Shown: in pieces, positions 35,641 through 43,654 of the stretch
How the letters are laid out: each line of letters starts with the position of its first letter
How positions within the stretch are numbered: the stretch's first letter is position 1
DNA from: Lachnospiraceae bacterium
GTDB taxonomy: Bacteria > Bacillota > Clostridia > Lachnospirales > Lachnospiraceae
Reading direction: 5' to 3'
Assembly (NCBI GenBank): GCA_017483735.1
Contig: JAFUVF010000058.1
Coordinates: 85,001 to 149,000, forward strand
Length of the DNA stretch: 64,000 bases
Program-made: the position numbers and the translations under genes
The notes under the pieces: model-generated
The model's input: the letters and a program-made list of their open reading frames with translations, nothing else
What the model was told of the DNA's origin: nothing
Databases searched by the model: none

Positions 35641-36503
35641 GATTTGTTATCGTTACAGGTATGAGCGGCGGGGGCAAGAGCACAGTCCTTAAGATGTTGG
35701 AGGATGCAGGGTTTTACTGCGTCGACAATCTTCCCGTGTCACTGATAGAAAAATTTGTCGAGCTGATATCCGTGCCAAACAGCGAGGTTCAAAAGGTGGC
35801 GCTCGGCATAGATGTGCGCGCCGATCAGGATTTCAAGGAGACCACAGCGATTATCTCCGATTTAAAAAAGCGGGGATATGGGCTTGAAATTCTCTTTATG
35901 GAAGCGGATGATGAGGTGCTTATCAAGCGCTACAAGGAAACCAGGCGCATACATCCCCTTGCTGCGGAAGGAAGAGTGGAGGACGGTGTCAAGAAGGAGC
36001 GCAAGGTTTTAGACAAGATTAGAAAAAAGGCGGATTATGTCATTGATTCCACAAATCTCCTCACAAGGGAGCTTAAAGCGGAATTGGACAGGATATTCAT
36101 AAATAACGAGGAATATAACTCTCTGATTGTGACAGTTATGTCATTTGGATTCAAGCATGGGATTCCCTCGGATGCGGATCTTGTATTCGATGTGAGATTT
36201 CTGCCAAATCCCTTCTATATAGAGAAATTAAAGCATCTCACGGGGCAGGATAAGGATGTGTCGGATTATGTTATGAGCTTTCCGGAGGCGCATACCTTCC
36301 TTGACAAGCTGAAGGATATGCTGGAATTTCTTATACCCAATTATGTGAATGAGGGTAAATACAGGCTTGTTGTAGCGATAGGCTGCACCGGGGGCAAGCA
36401 CAGGAGCGTGACCCTTACAAACGCCCTGTATGACAGGATGAAGGACGCAGGGAACTACGGGATAAAGGTATTTCACAGGGATATCTCCGTGCCGGGCAAG
36501 TAG
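35637..36503 (+). CDS. rapZ: RapZ/YvcJ family RNase adaptor-like ATPase
   Basis: This gene encodes 288 residues. The Walker A loop TGMSGGGKST lies near residues 7-16, and the C-terminal domain (IGCTGGKHRSVTLTNALYDRM) is the family signature. In Escherichia coli RapZ controls glucosamine-6-phosphate synthase RNAs; in Bacillus the equivalent YvcJ is a GTPase with a role in competence. The neighbourhood (murB upstream, whiA downstream) is conserved in Firmicutes. The yvcK gene that commonly lies between rapZ and whiA is missing here. ATG overlaps the murB stop. Confidence 0.93.
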   Translation: MRFVIVTGMSGGGKSTVLKMLEDAGFYCVDNLPVSLIEKFVELISVPNSEVQKVALGIDVRADQDFKETTAIISDLKKRGYGLEILFMEADDEVLIKRYKETRRIHPLAAEGRVEDGVKKERKVLDKIRKKADYVIDSTNLLTRELKAELDRIFINNEEYNSLIVTVMSFGFKHGIPSDADLVFDVRFLPNPFYIEKLKHLTGQDKDVSDYVMSFPEAHTFLDKLKDMLEFLIPNYVNEGKYRLVVAIGCTGGKHRSVTLTNALYDRMKDAGNYGIKVFHRDISVPGK

Positions 36504-36512
36504 GAAAACAAA

Positions 36513-37391
36513 ATGTCATTTTCGCAGGATGTAAAGGAGGAGCTTTCTGAACATATCGGAAATGCCAGACATTGTCAGCTTGCAGAGCTTGCGGCGCTTA
36601 TGCATTTCTGCGGACAATACGGCAAGTATGCGGACGGCTTATACACCGTGGGATTTCATACGGATAATCCGTTAATTGTCAGAAAGGGCTTTACATTATT
36701 AAAAAAAACATTTAATATTGATGTTGACATCAGAGTAAATGAAGAACAGATGAATGAAATGCAGTCTGTTCTGGGAGAGCTTTCCGAGCCGGTAAGGCCC
36801 ACTCTCATCAAGAGCTCCTGCTGTCAGAGAGCTTATTTGAGAGGGGCATTCCTTGCAGTGGGTTCCATATCGGATCCGAAAAAAGGCTACCATATGGAAT
36901 TTGTATGTGAGAGAGAGGCTTTGGCGAAGCAGCTCATTGAGCTAATGTCAGGTTTTGGCATAGAAGCAAAGACGGTGCTTCGGAAAAAATACAATGTTGT
37001 CTACCTGAAGGAGGGGGAGAGCATTGTTGATGTGCTGAACATCTGCGAAGCGCACAGGTCATTGATGGAGCTTGAAAATATCCGTATCTTAAAGGATGTG
37101 AGCAATTCCGTAAACCGCAAGGTAAACTGCGAGACTGCAAACATCAAAAAAACCGTGAATGCGGCAGGCAGGCAGATAGACGACATCAGATACATTCAGG
37201 AAAATTACGGATTTGAGAGACTGCCGGAGCATTTAAGGGAAATGGCGGAGATAAGACTGGATAATCCGGATGCCACTTTGGCGGAGCTTTCCGGACTTCT
37301 TTCCGGAAATGTCAGTAAATCCGGAGTAAACCACCGCCTGAGGAGATTGTCGGAGATTGCCGACAGTCAAAGGCTGCACAGCCTTAATTGA
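36513..37391 (+). CDS. whiA: DNA-binding protein WhiA
   Basis: This gene encodes 292 residues. The N-terminal LAGLIDADG-like domain (catalytically dead in the family, ELAALMHFCGQYGKY near residue 25) is followed by a C-terminal helix-turn-helix (LAELSGLLSGNVSKSGVNHRLRRLSEIA). In Gram-positives WhiA influences cell division, chromosome segregation and morphology. It follows rapZ by 9 bases and precedes the HPr/Crh-like gene, the same order as Bacillus yvcL-crh. Confidence 0.95.
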   Translation: MSFSQDVKEELSEHIGNARHCQLAELAALMHFCGQYGKYADGLYTVGFHTDNPLIVRKGFTLLKKTFNIDVDIRVNEEQMNEMQSVLGELSEPVRPTLIKSSCCQRAYLRGAFLAVGSISDPKKGYHMEFVCEREALAKQLIELMSGFGIEAKTVLRKKYNVVYLKEGESIVDVLNICEAHRSLMELENIRILKDVSNSVNRKVNCETANIKKTVNAAGRQIDDIRYIQENYGFERLPEHLREMAEIRLDNPDATLAELSGLLSGNVSKSGVNHRLRRLSEIADSQRLHSLN

Positions 37392-37403
37392 GAGGAGAAG
37401 ATT

Positions 37404-37664
37404 ATGAAAACGAAGACTATGGAAGTCAAGCTGGACAAGGGGCTTGAAGCCAGACCTGTAGCGCTGTTGGTACAGGAGGCTTCAAAGTATCGTAGCAAGG
37501 TTTACATTGAGTACGGAGACAAGCGCATCAATGCAAAGAGTATTATGGGAATGATGAATCTGCCGCTCGGAAGCGGAGAAGAGATCAAGGTAGTGGTCGA
37601 AGGGGATGATGAGTCCGAGGCTCTCGAGGGCATAGACAGATTCTTAAGCAGTGCGGCGGTTTAG
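37404..37664 (+). CDS. Crh-like HPr paralogue with Glu at position 15
   Basis: This gene encodes 86 residues with the HPr fold. The segment that in HPr reads GLHARP, with phospho-accepting His15, reads GLEARP here, so position 15 is Glu. The regulatory site is kept: Ser46 in INAKSIMGMMNL. A protein without His15 cannot carry phosphate in sugar transport, but can still be phosphorylated on Ser46 by HprK and act with CcpA. This is the logic of Bacillus Crh, which has Gln15. The position after whiA matches Bacillus crh. Glu could mimic a charged residue at site 15. A normal HPr should be elsewhere in the genome. Confidence 0.88.
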   Translation: MKTKTMEVKLDKGLEARPVALLVQEASKYRSKVYIEYGDKRINAKSIMGMMNLPLGSGEEIKVVVEGDDESEALEGIDRFLSSAAV

Positions 37665-37726
37665 AAATTTTAGGCGTTTACAGAAAATGCAGGCGCCATA
37701 AAAATAAAAAAACGGAGGTATTTCAA

Positions 37727-38590
37727 ATGTTAGTATCAGCAACAGATATGTTGAAAAAGGCAAAAGCCGGACATTACGGAGTAGGACAGTTCAACATCAA
37801 CAACCTTGAGTGGACCAAGTCAATACTTCTGACTGCAAAGGAGCTTCGTTCTCCGGTAATCCTCGGTGTATCCGAGGGGGCAGGCAAGTACATGGGCGGC
37901 TATCATGTCGTTGTAGGCATGGTAAACGGAATGCTCAAGGATCTTGACATAGACGTTCCTGTAGCTCTCCATCTCGATCATGGCAGCTATGAGGGCTGCT
38001 ACAAGTGCATTGAGGCAGGCTTCTCTTCCATAATGTTCGATGGCTCTCATTTCCCTATTGACGAGAATGTTCAGAAGACAACAGAGCTTGTTAAGGCAGC
38101 TCACGACAGAGGGCTTTCCATCGAGGCGGAGGTAGGTGCTATCGGCGGAGAAGAGGACGGCGTAGTAGGTATGGGCGAGTGCGCAGATCCCAAGGAGTGT
38201 AAGGCTGTAGCAGACCTTGGCGTAGACTTCCTTGCTGCCGGAATCGGAAATATTCACGGAAAATATCCCGCAAACTGGAAGGGACTTTCATTTGAGACAT
38301 TGGATGCCATACAGAAGCTTACGGGCGAGCTTCCCCTTGTGCTTCACGGCGGAACCGGAATCCCTGCGGATATGATAAAGAAGGCTATTGATCTCGGAGT
38401 AGCAAAGATAAATGTTAATACCGAGTGCCAGCTTTCTTTCGCAGAGGCTACCAGAAAATATATCGAGGCAGGCAAGGATCTCGAGGGCAAGGGCTTTGAC
38501 CCCAGAAAGCTTCTCGCTCCCGGTGCAGAGGCTATCAAGGCTACTGTCAAGGAAAAGATGGAGCTCTTCGGATCTGTCGGAAAGGCTTAA
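37727..38590 (+). CDS. fbaA: class II fructose-1,6-bisphosphate aldolase
   Basis: This gene encodes 287 residues of the zinc-dependent aldolase that splits fructose-1,6-bisphosphate in glycolysis. Zinc and catalytic residues appear in ALHLDHGSYEGC, AAGIGNIHGKYP and VLHGGTGIPA; the C-terminal part holds NVNTECQ. Strong GGAGG ribosome site 8 bases ahead. The 62-base gap after the Crh-like gene may hold its own promoter, although I see no clear boxes. A strong terminator follows. The codon choice looks strongly selected (many CTC/AAG), as in highly expressed genes. Confidence 0.95.
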   Translation: MLVSATDMLKKAKAGHYGVGQFNINNLEWTKSILLTAKELRSPVILGVSEGAGKYMGGYHVVVGMVNGMLKDLDIDVPVALHLDHGSYEGCYKCIEAGFSSIMFDGSHFPIDENVQKTTELVKAAHDRGLSIEAEVGAIGGEEDGVVGMGECADPKECKAVADLGVDFLAAGIGNIHGKYPANWKGLSFETLDAIQKLTGELPLVLHGGTGIPADMIKKAIDLGVAKINVNTECQLSFAEATRKYIEAGKDLEGKGFDPRKLLAPGAEAIKATVKEKMELFGSVGKA

Positions 38591-38618
38591 GCAAAGAAAA
38601 AACCCTAGAAAGGGAGGA

Positions 38619-38648
38619 TGCCAAGGAGCTAAGCTCCTTGGCATTTAT
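38619..38648 (+). terminator. intrinsic terminator after fbaA
   Basis: A palindromic 12-bp arm (38619-38630 TGCCAAGGAGCT with 38632-38643) is followed by TTTATT. Confidence 0.8.
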
Positions 38649-38785
38649 TATGAAAAAGTTTTTTTAAAACTGTCAGCGTCTTCTCTTTTGTTAAGAACAG
38701 TATATAAAAGAGAAGTGTACAGAAAATGTTTTGCAGATTAATAATCAATTAATGATTTGTGAACAAAATTTGAACACGCAAAAAG

Positions 38786-39307
38786 CTAAAGCTTATCCGG
38801 CTCCGGGTAATCCACACCGAAGGTTTCGGCAGTAACGGTTTTGATAACCTGCACCTCTACAGGGCGATCAGACCAATCGGTCTTTGTCTCTGCAATCTTA
38901 TTCACATTTTCAAGTCCCTCAATGACCTTTCCGAATGCGGCATAGCTTCCGTCGAGATGGGGAGAGGTCTTGTGCATTATAAAGAACTGAGAGCCTGCGG
39001 AATCGGGATCCTGGGCTCTGGCCATAGAAAGCACTCCCTCTGTGTGCTTCAAGTCATTCTTAAAGCCGTTTGCATCGAATTCTCCCTTTATTGAGTATCC
39101 GGGACCGCCCATGCCGGTGCCCTCGGGGTCGCCTCCCTGTATCATAAAGCCCTTGATTACTCTGTGAAAGATAAGGCCGTCATAGAAGCCTTTATTTATC
39201 AGGCTTAAAAAATTTCTGACAGACTGGGGGGCAATATCGGGATAGAGCTCCGCCTTAATGATATCCCCGTTTTCCATTGTTATTGTTATAATAGGATTTT
39301 GTGCCAT
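38786..39307 (-). CDS. cyclophilin-type peptidyl-prolyl cis-trans isomerase
   Basis: This gene encodes 173 residues forming a single cyclophilin domain: LFRRVIKG-type motif here read as FHRVIKGFMIQGGD, then GSQFFIMHKTSPHLDG and YAAFGKVIEG. It speeds proline isomerisation during protein folding. There is no signal peptide, so it acts in the cytoplasm. AAGGAGA lies ahead of the ATG. It is a single minus-strand gene between fbaA and ksgA. Confidence 0.95.
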   Translation of the reverse strand: MAQNPIITITMENGDIIKAELYPDIAPQSVRNFLSLINKGFYDGLIFHRVIKGFMIQGGDPEGTGMGGPGYSIKGEFDANGFKNDLKHTEGVLSMARAQDPDSAGSQFFIMHKTSPHLDGSYAAFGKVIEGLENVNKIAETKTDWSDRPVEVQVIKTVTAETFGVDYPEPDKL

Positions 39308-39393
39308 TTTGGTATCTCCTTTTCGTTTTTATAGAAAACATTCTATACTAAGGACATATTTTTTGTAAAGCAAAGAATAATGAACTTATTTAT

Positions 39394-39421
39394 TTTACAT
39401 TCCCCCGGAATTGTATATAAT
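39394..39421 (+). promoter_or_regulatory. promoter of ksgA, leaderless start
   Basis: TTTACA (39394-39399) and a perfect TATAAT (39416-39421) are separated by 16 bases. The -10 box ends 7 bases before the ATG at 39429. Confidence 0.6.
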
Positions 39422-39428
39422 ATATCCT

Positions 39429-40289
39429 ATGGAAATGACTCTTGCGAAAAAGACAAAGGCAATCATAGAAAAATATGATTTTCGCATACAGAAAAGATAC
39501 GGACAGAATTTCCTCGTAGATGAGGGTGTGCTGGAGCGCATTATTGCTGCCGCCGAAATTTCAAAGGCGGATACCGTTTTGGAAATAGGTCCGGGCATTG
39601 GTACGCTTTCCGGCAATCTTGCGGGAAACGCCGGGCATTTAATATGCGTGGAGATAGACAAAAATCTTATTCCAATCCTTGAAGAAACCCTTTCGGAGCA
39701 TGAGAATATCACAATTATAAATGATGATATCCTAAAGGTTGATGTCGCAAAACTCTGCGAGGAATACAACGGCGGGCAGCCCATAAAGGTTGTGGCGAAT
39801 CTTCCATATTATATAACCACTCCCATTATAATGGAGCTTCTCGAAAAGCGGCTTCCCATAGCGAGCATTACCGTTATGGTACAAAAGGAGGTGGCGGAGC
39901 GCATGCAGGCTGCGCCGGGAGGAAAGGACTATGGTGCACTCTCCCTTGCTGTACAGTATTATTCGGAGGCGAGGCTTGTATGCCGCGTGCCGGAGAACTG
40001 CTTCATACCCCGTCCCAACGTGGATTCTGCCGTCATATCTTTAAAGCTCTATGAGAAGCCTCCCGTGGAGGTCATTAACCCGGACAGGATGTTTGAGCTT
40101 ATCCGTGCCGCTTTTAACCAGCGGAGAAAAACACTTGTGAACGCCATTTCCAATGCCGTCAATCTGGGAATATCAAAGGAACAGGCGCTTGAAGGGATAA
40201 AAACGTTAGGCCTTGACGAAAATATCAGGGGAGAAGTCCTTGATATTTCACAATTTTCTAGACTTTCTGATTTATTTTTTTCAAAATAA
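39429..40289 (+). CDS. rsmA: 16S rRNA dimethyladenosine transferase
   Basis: This gene encodes 286 residues of the KsgA/RsmA family, which dimethylates two adjacent adenosines near the 3' end of 16S rRNA. Motifs: RYGQNFLVDEGVL, the SAM site VLEIGPGIGTLSGNLA, and NLPYYITTPI, with a helical C-terminal domain. The frame opens at a TTG six codons earlier, but the ATG at 39429 (or 39435) fits the family. No ribosome site is visible and the -10 box is 7 bases away, so this message also looks leaderless. Confidence 0.94.
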   Translation: MEMTLAKKTKAIIEKYDFRIQKRYGQNFLVDEGVLERIIAAAEISKADTVLEIGPGIGTLSGNLAGNAGHLICVEIDKNLIPILEETLSEHENITIINDDILKVDVAKLCEEYNGGQPIKVVANLPYYITTPIIMELLEKRLPIASITVMVQKEVAERMQAAPGGKDYGALSLAVQYYSEARLVCRVPENCFIPRPNVDSAVISLKLYEKPPVEVINPDRMFELIRAAFNQRRKTLVNAISNAVNLGISKEQALEGIKTLGLDENIRGEVLDISQFSRLSDLFFSK

Positions 40290-40299
40290 TACGTTTTTT

Positions 40300-40328
40300 T
40301 TGACTTGTATCTATATTTATGATAGACT
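40300..40328 (+). promoter_or_regulatory. promoter upstream of the 1079-residue protein gene
   Basis: TTGACT (40300-40305), 17-base spacer and TAGACT (40323-40328) are present. A second TATAAT at 40376-40381 lacks a matching -35 box. Confidence 0.5.
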
Positions 40329-40400
40329 ATATGTTGTTGATTGCGCAGATATAAAACACAAGACTATGTATATTATATAATATAGAAGGAAGCGAATGTT

Positions 40401-43400
40401 TTGAATAAATATGAGTATAAGGTCAAATCGGATGAGATAAAGGCGCTTATCGATGAGGGGGAGATTTACGAGGCGGCTGATATTGCCGACACCATTGACT
40501 GGCGCAGGGTAAAAAGTGTTGTGATGCTCTGCACTATAGGAAATCTCTACAAGGATAATCACAGATATGAGGATGCAAAGGATATTTTCCTTCTGGCGTA
40601 CAACAGAAGACCCGGCTGGAGAGATGTCTGCTATTCTCTGTGTGAGCTTTGTCTAAAGACTGACGATTACGTCAGTGCAGTTGAGTTTTACAAGGAATTT
40701 GTAAAGAATTCTCCACGGGATCCCGGAAGATATATTCTCCAATATAAGCTGTACGAAGCGCAGGATATCAGCCTTGAGGAGCGCATAGACGTATTGGAGG
40801 AATTAAAGCAGCATGACTATACCGAGAAATGGGCGTATGAGCTGGCATATCTTTATCACAGGATAGGTCTGGGCGCACGCTGCGTGGATGAATGTGACGA
40901 GCTTATACTTTCCTTTGGGGAAGGAAAATATGTAAAGAAGGCGTTGGAGCTTAAAATGCTGCACGAGCCCCTGACACCGAGACAGCAGGCGTTGTATGAA
41001 AGCTTCGGTGGGGTTTCAAAGGGTAGAAGAAAGGCATCTGCTATCAGAAATTCCGTTGCCACATTGCCGTCTTATGACAGGAACCTGCGCACAGGAAGGC
41101 AGTCTGCAATTTCGAGGGCAAGAGAATCCCGATATCTTGATGAGTTTCAGGATGAATACACGGACAACCGCAGGGACAGATATGCCGATGACTATAAGGA
41201 TGAGTACACAGACAGATATGCCGACGAATATCGTACCGGATATCCGGACGAGCGAAATGAACGATATGGACTGCCCGAAAGAACGGAAAAGGCTGAGGGA
41301 AGAAATCCTAAGAAGCGCAGCTCCGCAAGATATGAACGTCTGAGCGGCAGGGAAAGGCGCAGGGAGGAAAGAAAAAAGGAAGAAAGGGCCAGAGATGAAC
41401 GAAGCCCGGGAAGCCGCAGACAGGGCGGAAATTCCGGACAATATGATGACCGGAACAGATATAACGACAGATATTCTGATGAGTCCTACGAGGATGATTA
41501 CACACAAAATCCTTACAGCCAGAATCCGTATGAACAGGGGGCGTATGAGCAGGCAGCTTATGGTCAGGATTTGTACGGACAAGATTCGTATGGGCAGGAT
41601 GTATATGGACAGGATGTGTATGCTCAGGATTCGTATGGGCAAGATTCGTATGGACAGGAGCCATATGAGACTCCCGGATATGGCGAGAGCTATGGGGGCT
41701 ATAATGCGGATACCGAAAATACAAGAGTGTATGAGCCGGTAAGGGACGAACAGCTGTACAGCGGTCAGTCCGATGAAGAGCCTCCTTTTGTGGAAAATGA
41801 TTACGATATACAGATAAAGCCCATGGACATGGGGCGCTACAATACATTAAATCTGCAGGCGGAGCTTGCAGAGGGTCTAAAGGAGGTCTTAGACGACGAG
41901 GAGGAGCAAAAGCCCGCAGATCCGGTAATGCAGGATATCATGGCACCTATGCTGGAGGAGGATACGGAAGAGGAATCGGAGCTTCCTGCGCAGGAGGTCT
42001 ATCCTGTCGTCGGGGAAGAGGTTTCTTCGGAGTATCGGAAAGAACCGGAATACGAAATGTCGGCAACGGAGGTGTTCTTCGGAGAGACAGGCGAGTTGGC
42101 TGATCTTAGGAACGTGCCGGATTACAGGGATGAGAGAGTGCCTCGGTACCTCGAGGAATCGTCACGTATGGGAGCAATGACGGAGGCGCTTGTCAGAAGC
42201 CTTTCTGCTCAGCCGCCGGCGAGGCTTGCAGGAGTTCTGAGTCAGGAATCCGATGGTCAGATATCCTTTGTTATGCCCGAAGGCCCTCAAATCGAGAAGC
42301 AGATAACAGGACAGCTCAATATAGATGACGTCATTGCAGAATGGGAACGCATACGACAGGAAAATGCGGAGAAGAGCACCGAGCAGGTAATTAACCGTGT
42401 AAAACAGACTACGGGAGAATTGTTTACCGAATTTGAGGCCGCAGTGAGGGATGGGCTCCTTGAACAGATAGAAAGAGAGAGCGATCAGGAGGAACAGTAC
42501 GCAAGAGAGGGCATATATTCCTTAGACACAGCTGATGACAGGGATATCATAGATGCCGAATACAGACTTCTGCCTGAGGAGGGGAGCGATGCGGCATACC
42601 CTGAAGAGGGAGAGGTTGTCCTCCCAGAGGATACAGTCATTGATGCGAACCCGGAGGAGACGGAGGCTGAGGAGGAAGAACCATCTGTTGAAAGTGTAAA
42701 AGCACAGGAAGAAGCACAAGAAGACACGCAAGACGAGGCACAAAAAGAAGTGCAAGAGGGAATGCAGAAGGAAGCTTCGGAAGAGCCGGCACCCTCAGAA
42801 GATGCTGTGGAAAGTGAGGACGACGAGGAGGGGGATGAAGCTGATGACAGTGATGATGATTCAGATTCCGATTCGGATACTGACACTTCTCAGATAAGAG
42901 CTCTCACAAGAGAGGAAAAGGAGGCATTTGCTCCTTATATTCAAAGAAAAAGCTCGAAAAAGCAGCTCATAGGCATACTTGATAATGCCAGCATGGATGC
43001 CTGCACCTCTAATATTATCCTCACGGGGGAGGAGGGTACGGATACCCTTACCCTTGCAAAGAATATAGTGAGAGAGATACGTCTTTCCGATGCCAATTTC
43101 TCGGGCAGGGTGGCAAAGATATCCGGAGGAAGCTTAAACACTAAGGATGTTGAGGGCACAATAACTCAGCTTTCCAACGGAGCGCTTATTATAGAGCATG
43201 CGGGTCAGATGACAAATGAGACCGTATCAAGGCTTGACAAAGCACTACAGAATATGAATAATGGAATTGTAGTACTGTTGGAGGATTCCAGAAAGAATAT
43301 AAAGAAGCTTCTTTCTGACAACAAGGGCGGACTTTCGAGCTTTACCAACAGAATGGACGTAAAGGCTCTGAACAATGATGCGCTGGTGGAATTCGGAAAG

Positions 43401-43640
43401 CAGTATGCGAGGGATAGGGAATATACCTTCGATGAGTTGGGGATTTTGGCGCTCCACACAAAGATAGATGAGAGGCAGACTCTCGATCATGCGGTAACTG
43501 TGCTGGATGTCAAGGAGATAGTGGACAAGGCTATCGCAAACGCCTCCAAAAAGAGCGTCGGTCACTTCTTTGATGTGATAATGAAGAGAAGGTATGACGA
43601 GGAGGATATGATAGTTTTGGGCGAGAAAGACTTTGAGTAG
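40401..43640 (+). CDS. large TPR / low-complexity / degenerate AAA-like protein
   Basis: This gene encodes 1079 residues, with TTG start and AAGGAAG 8 bases upstream. Residues 1-215 are helical with TPR-like repeats (IGNLYKDNHRYEDAKDIFLLAYNRRPGW). Residues 235-435 are low complexity: Arg/Asp/Tyr-rich, a basic RERRREERKK block, then a tandem 5-residue repeat YGQDS-like at 377-421. Residues 450-860 are acidic and mostly disordered, ending in a run of Asp/Ser/Glu near 820-850. From about 860 a globular domain resembles AAA ATPases, but its P-loop reads LTGEEGTDTLTL without the Gly-Lys-Ser/Thr, and its Walker B-like strand is ALIIEHAG, so ATP binding is doubtful. No membrane segment. Directly upstream of glgB. 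Function unknown; a scaffold is one guess. Confidence 0.85.
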   Translation: MNKYEYKVKSDEIKALIDEGEIYEAADIADTIDWRRVKSVVMLCTIGNLYKDNHRYEDAKDIFLLAYNRRPGWRDVCYSLCELCLKTDDYVSAVEFYKEFVKNSPRDPGRYILQYKLYEAQDISLEERIDVLEELKQHDYTEKWAYELAYLYHRIGLGARCVDECDELILSFGEGKYVKKALELKMLHEPLTPRQQALYESFGGVSKGRRKASAIRNSVATLPSYDRNLRTGRQSAISRARESRYLDEFQDEYTDNRRDRYADDYKDEYTDRYADEYRTGYPDERNERYGLPERTEKAEGRNPKKRSSARYERLSGRERRREERKKEERARDERSPGSRRQGGNSGQYDDRNRYNDRYSDESYEDDYTQNPYSQNPYEQGAYEQAAYGQDLYGQDSYGQDVYGQDVYAQDSYGQDSYGQEPYETPGYGESYGGYNADTENTRVYEPVRDEQLYSGQSDEEPPFVENDYDIQIKPMDMGRYNTLNLQAELAEGLKEVLDDEEEQKPADPVMQDIMAPMLEEDTEEESELPAQEVYPVVGEEVSSEYRKEPEYEMSATEVFFGETGELADLRNVPDYRDERVPRYLEESSRMGAMTEALVRSLSAQPPARLAGVLSQESDGQISFVMPEGPQIEKQITGQLNIDDVIAEWERIRQENAEKSTEQVINRVKQTTGELFTEFEAAVRDGLLEQIERESDQEEQYAREGIYSLDTADDRDIIDAEYRLLPEEGSDAAYPEEGEVVLPEDTVIDANPEETEAEEEEPSVESVKAQEEAQEDTQDEAQKEVQEGMQKEASEEPAPSEDAVESEDDEEGDEADDSDDDSDSDSDTDTSQIRALTREEKEAFAPYIQRKSSKKQLIGILDNASMDACTSNIILTGEEGTDTLTLAKNIVREIRLSDANFSGRVAKISGGSLNTKDVEGTITQLSNGALIIEHAGQMTNETVSRLDKALQNMNNGIVVLLEDSRKNIKKLLSDNKGGLSSFTNRMDVKALNNDALVEFGKQYARDREYTFDELGILALHTKIDERQTLDHAVTVLDVKEIVDKAIANASKKSVGHFFDVIMKRRYDEEDMIVLGEKDFE
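41529..41663 (+). repeat. 15-bp tandem repeat coding for Y-G-Q-D-x
   Basis: Nine units of 15 bases encode YEQGA, YEQAA, YGQDL, YGQDS, YGQDV, YGQDV, YAQDS, YGQDS and YGQEP in frame. Units differ by a few bases, so the array has drifted and is old or under selection at the protein level. Such arrays can change length by slippage. Confidence 0.9.
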
Positions 43641-43654
43641 AGAGGAGAACAGGT

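Noticed and set aside
41016..41642. Long minus-strand ORF (208 aa) rich in Ile, Arg, Pro and Ser
   Set aside because: It is the antisense image of the low-complexity repeats in the 1079-residue protein, has no ribosome site and no family resemblance.
41529..41663. Regular repeats resembling a CRISPR array
   Set aside because: The units are 15 bases, contiguous without spacers, and code in frame for YGQD-type repeats. No cas gene is present.
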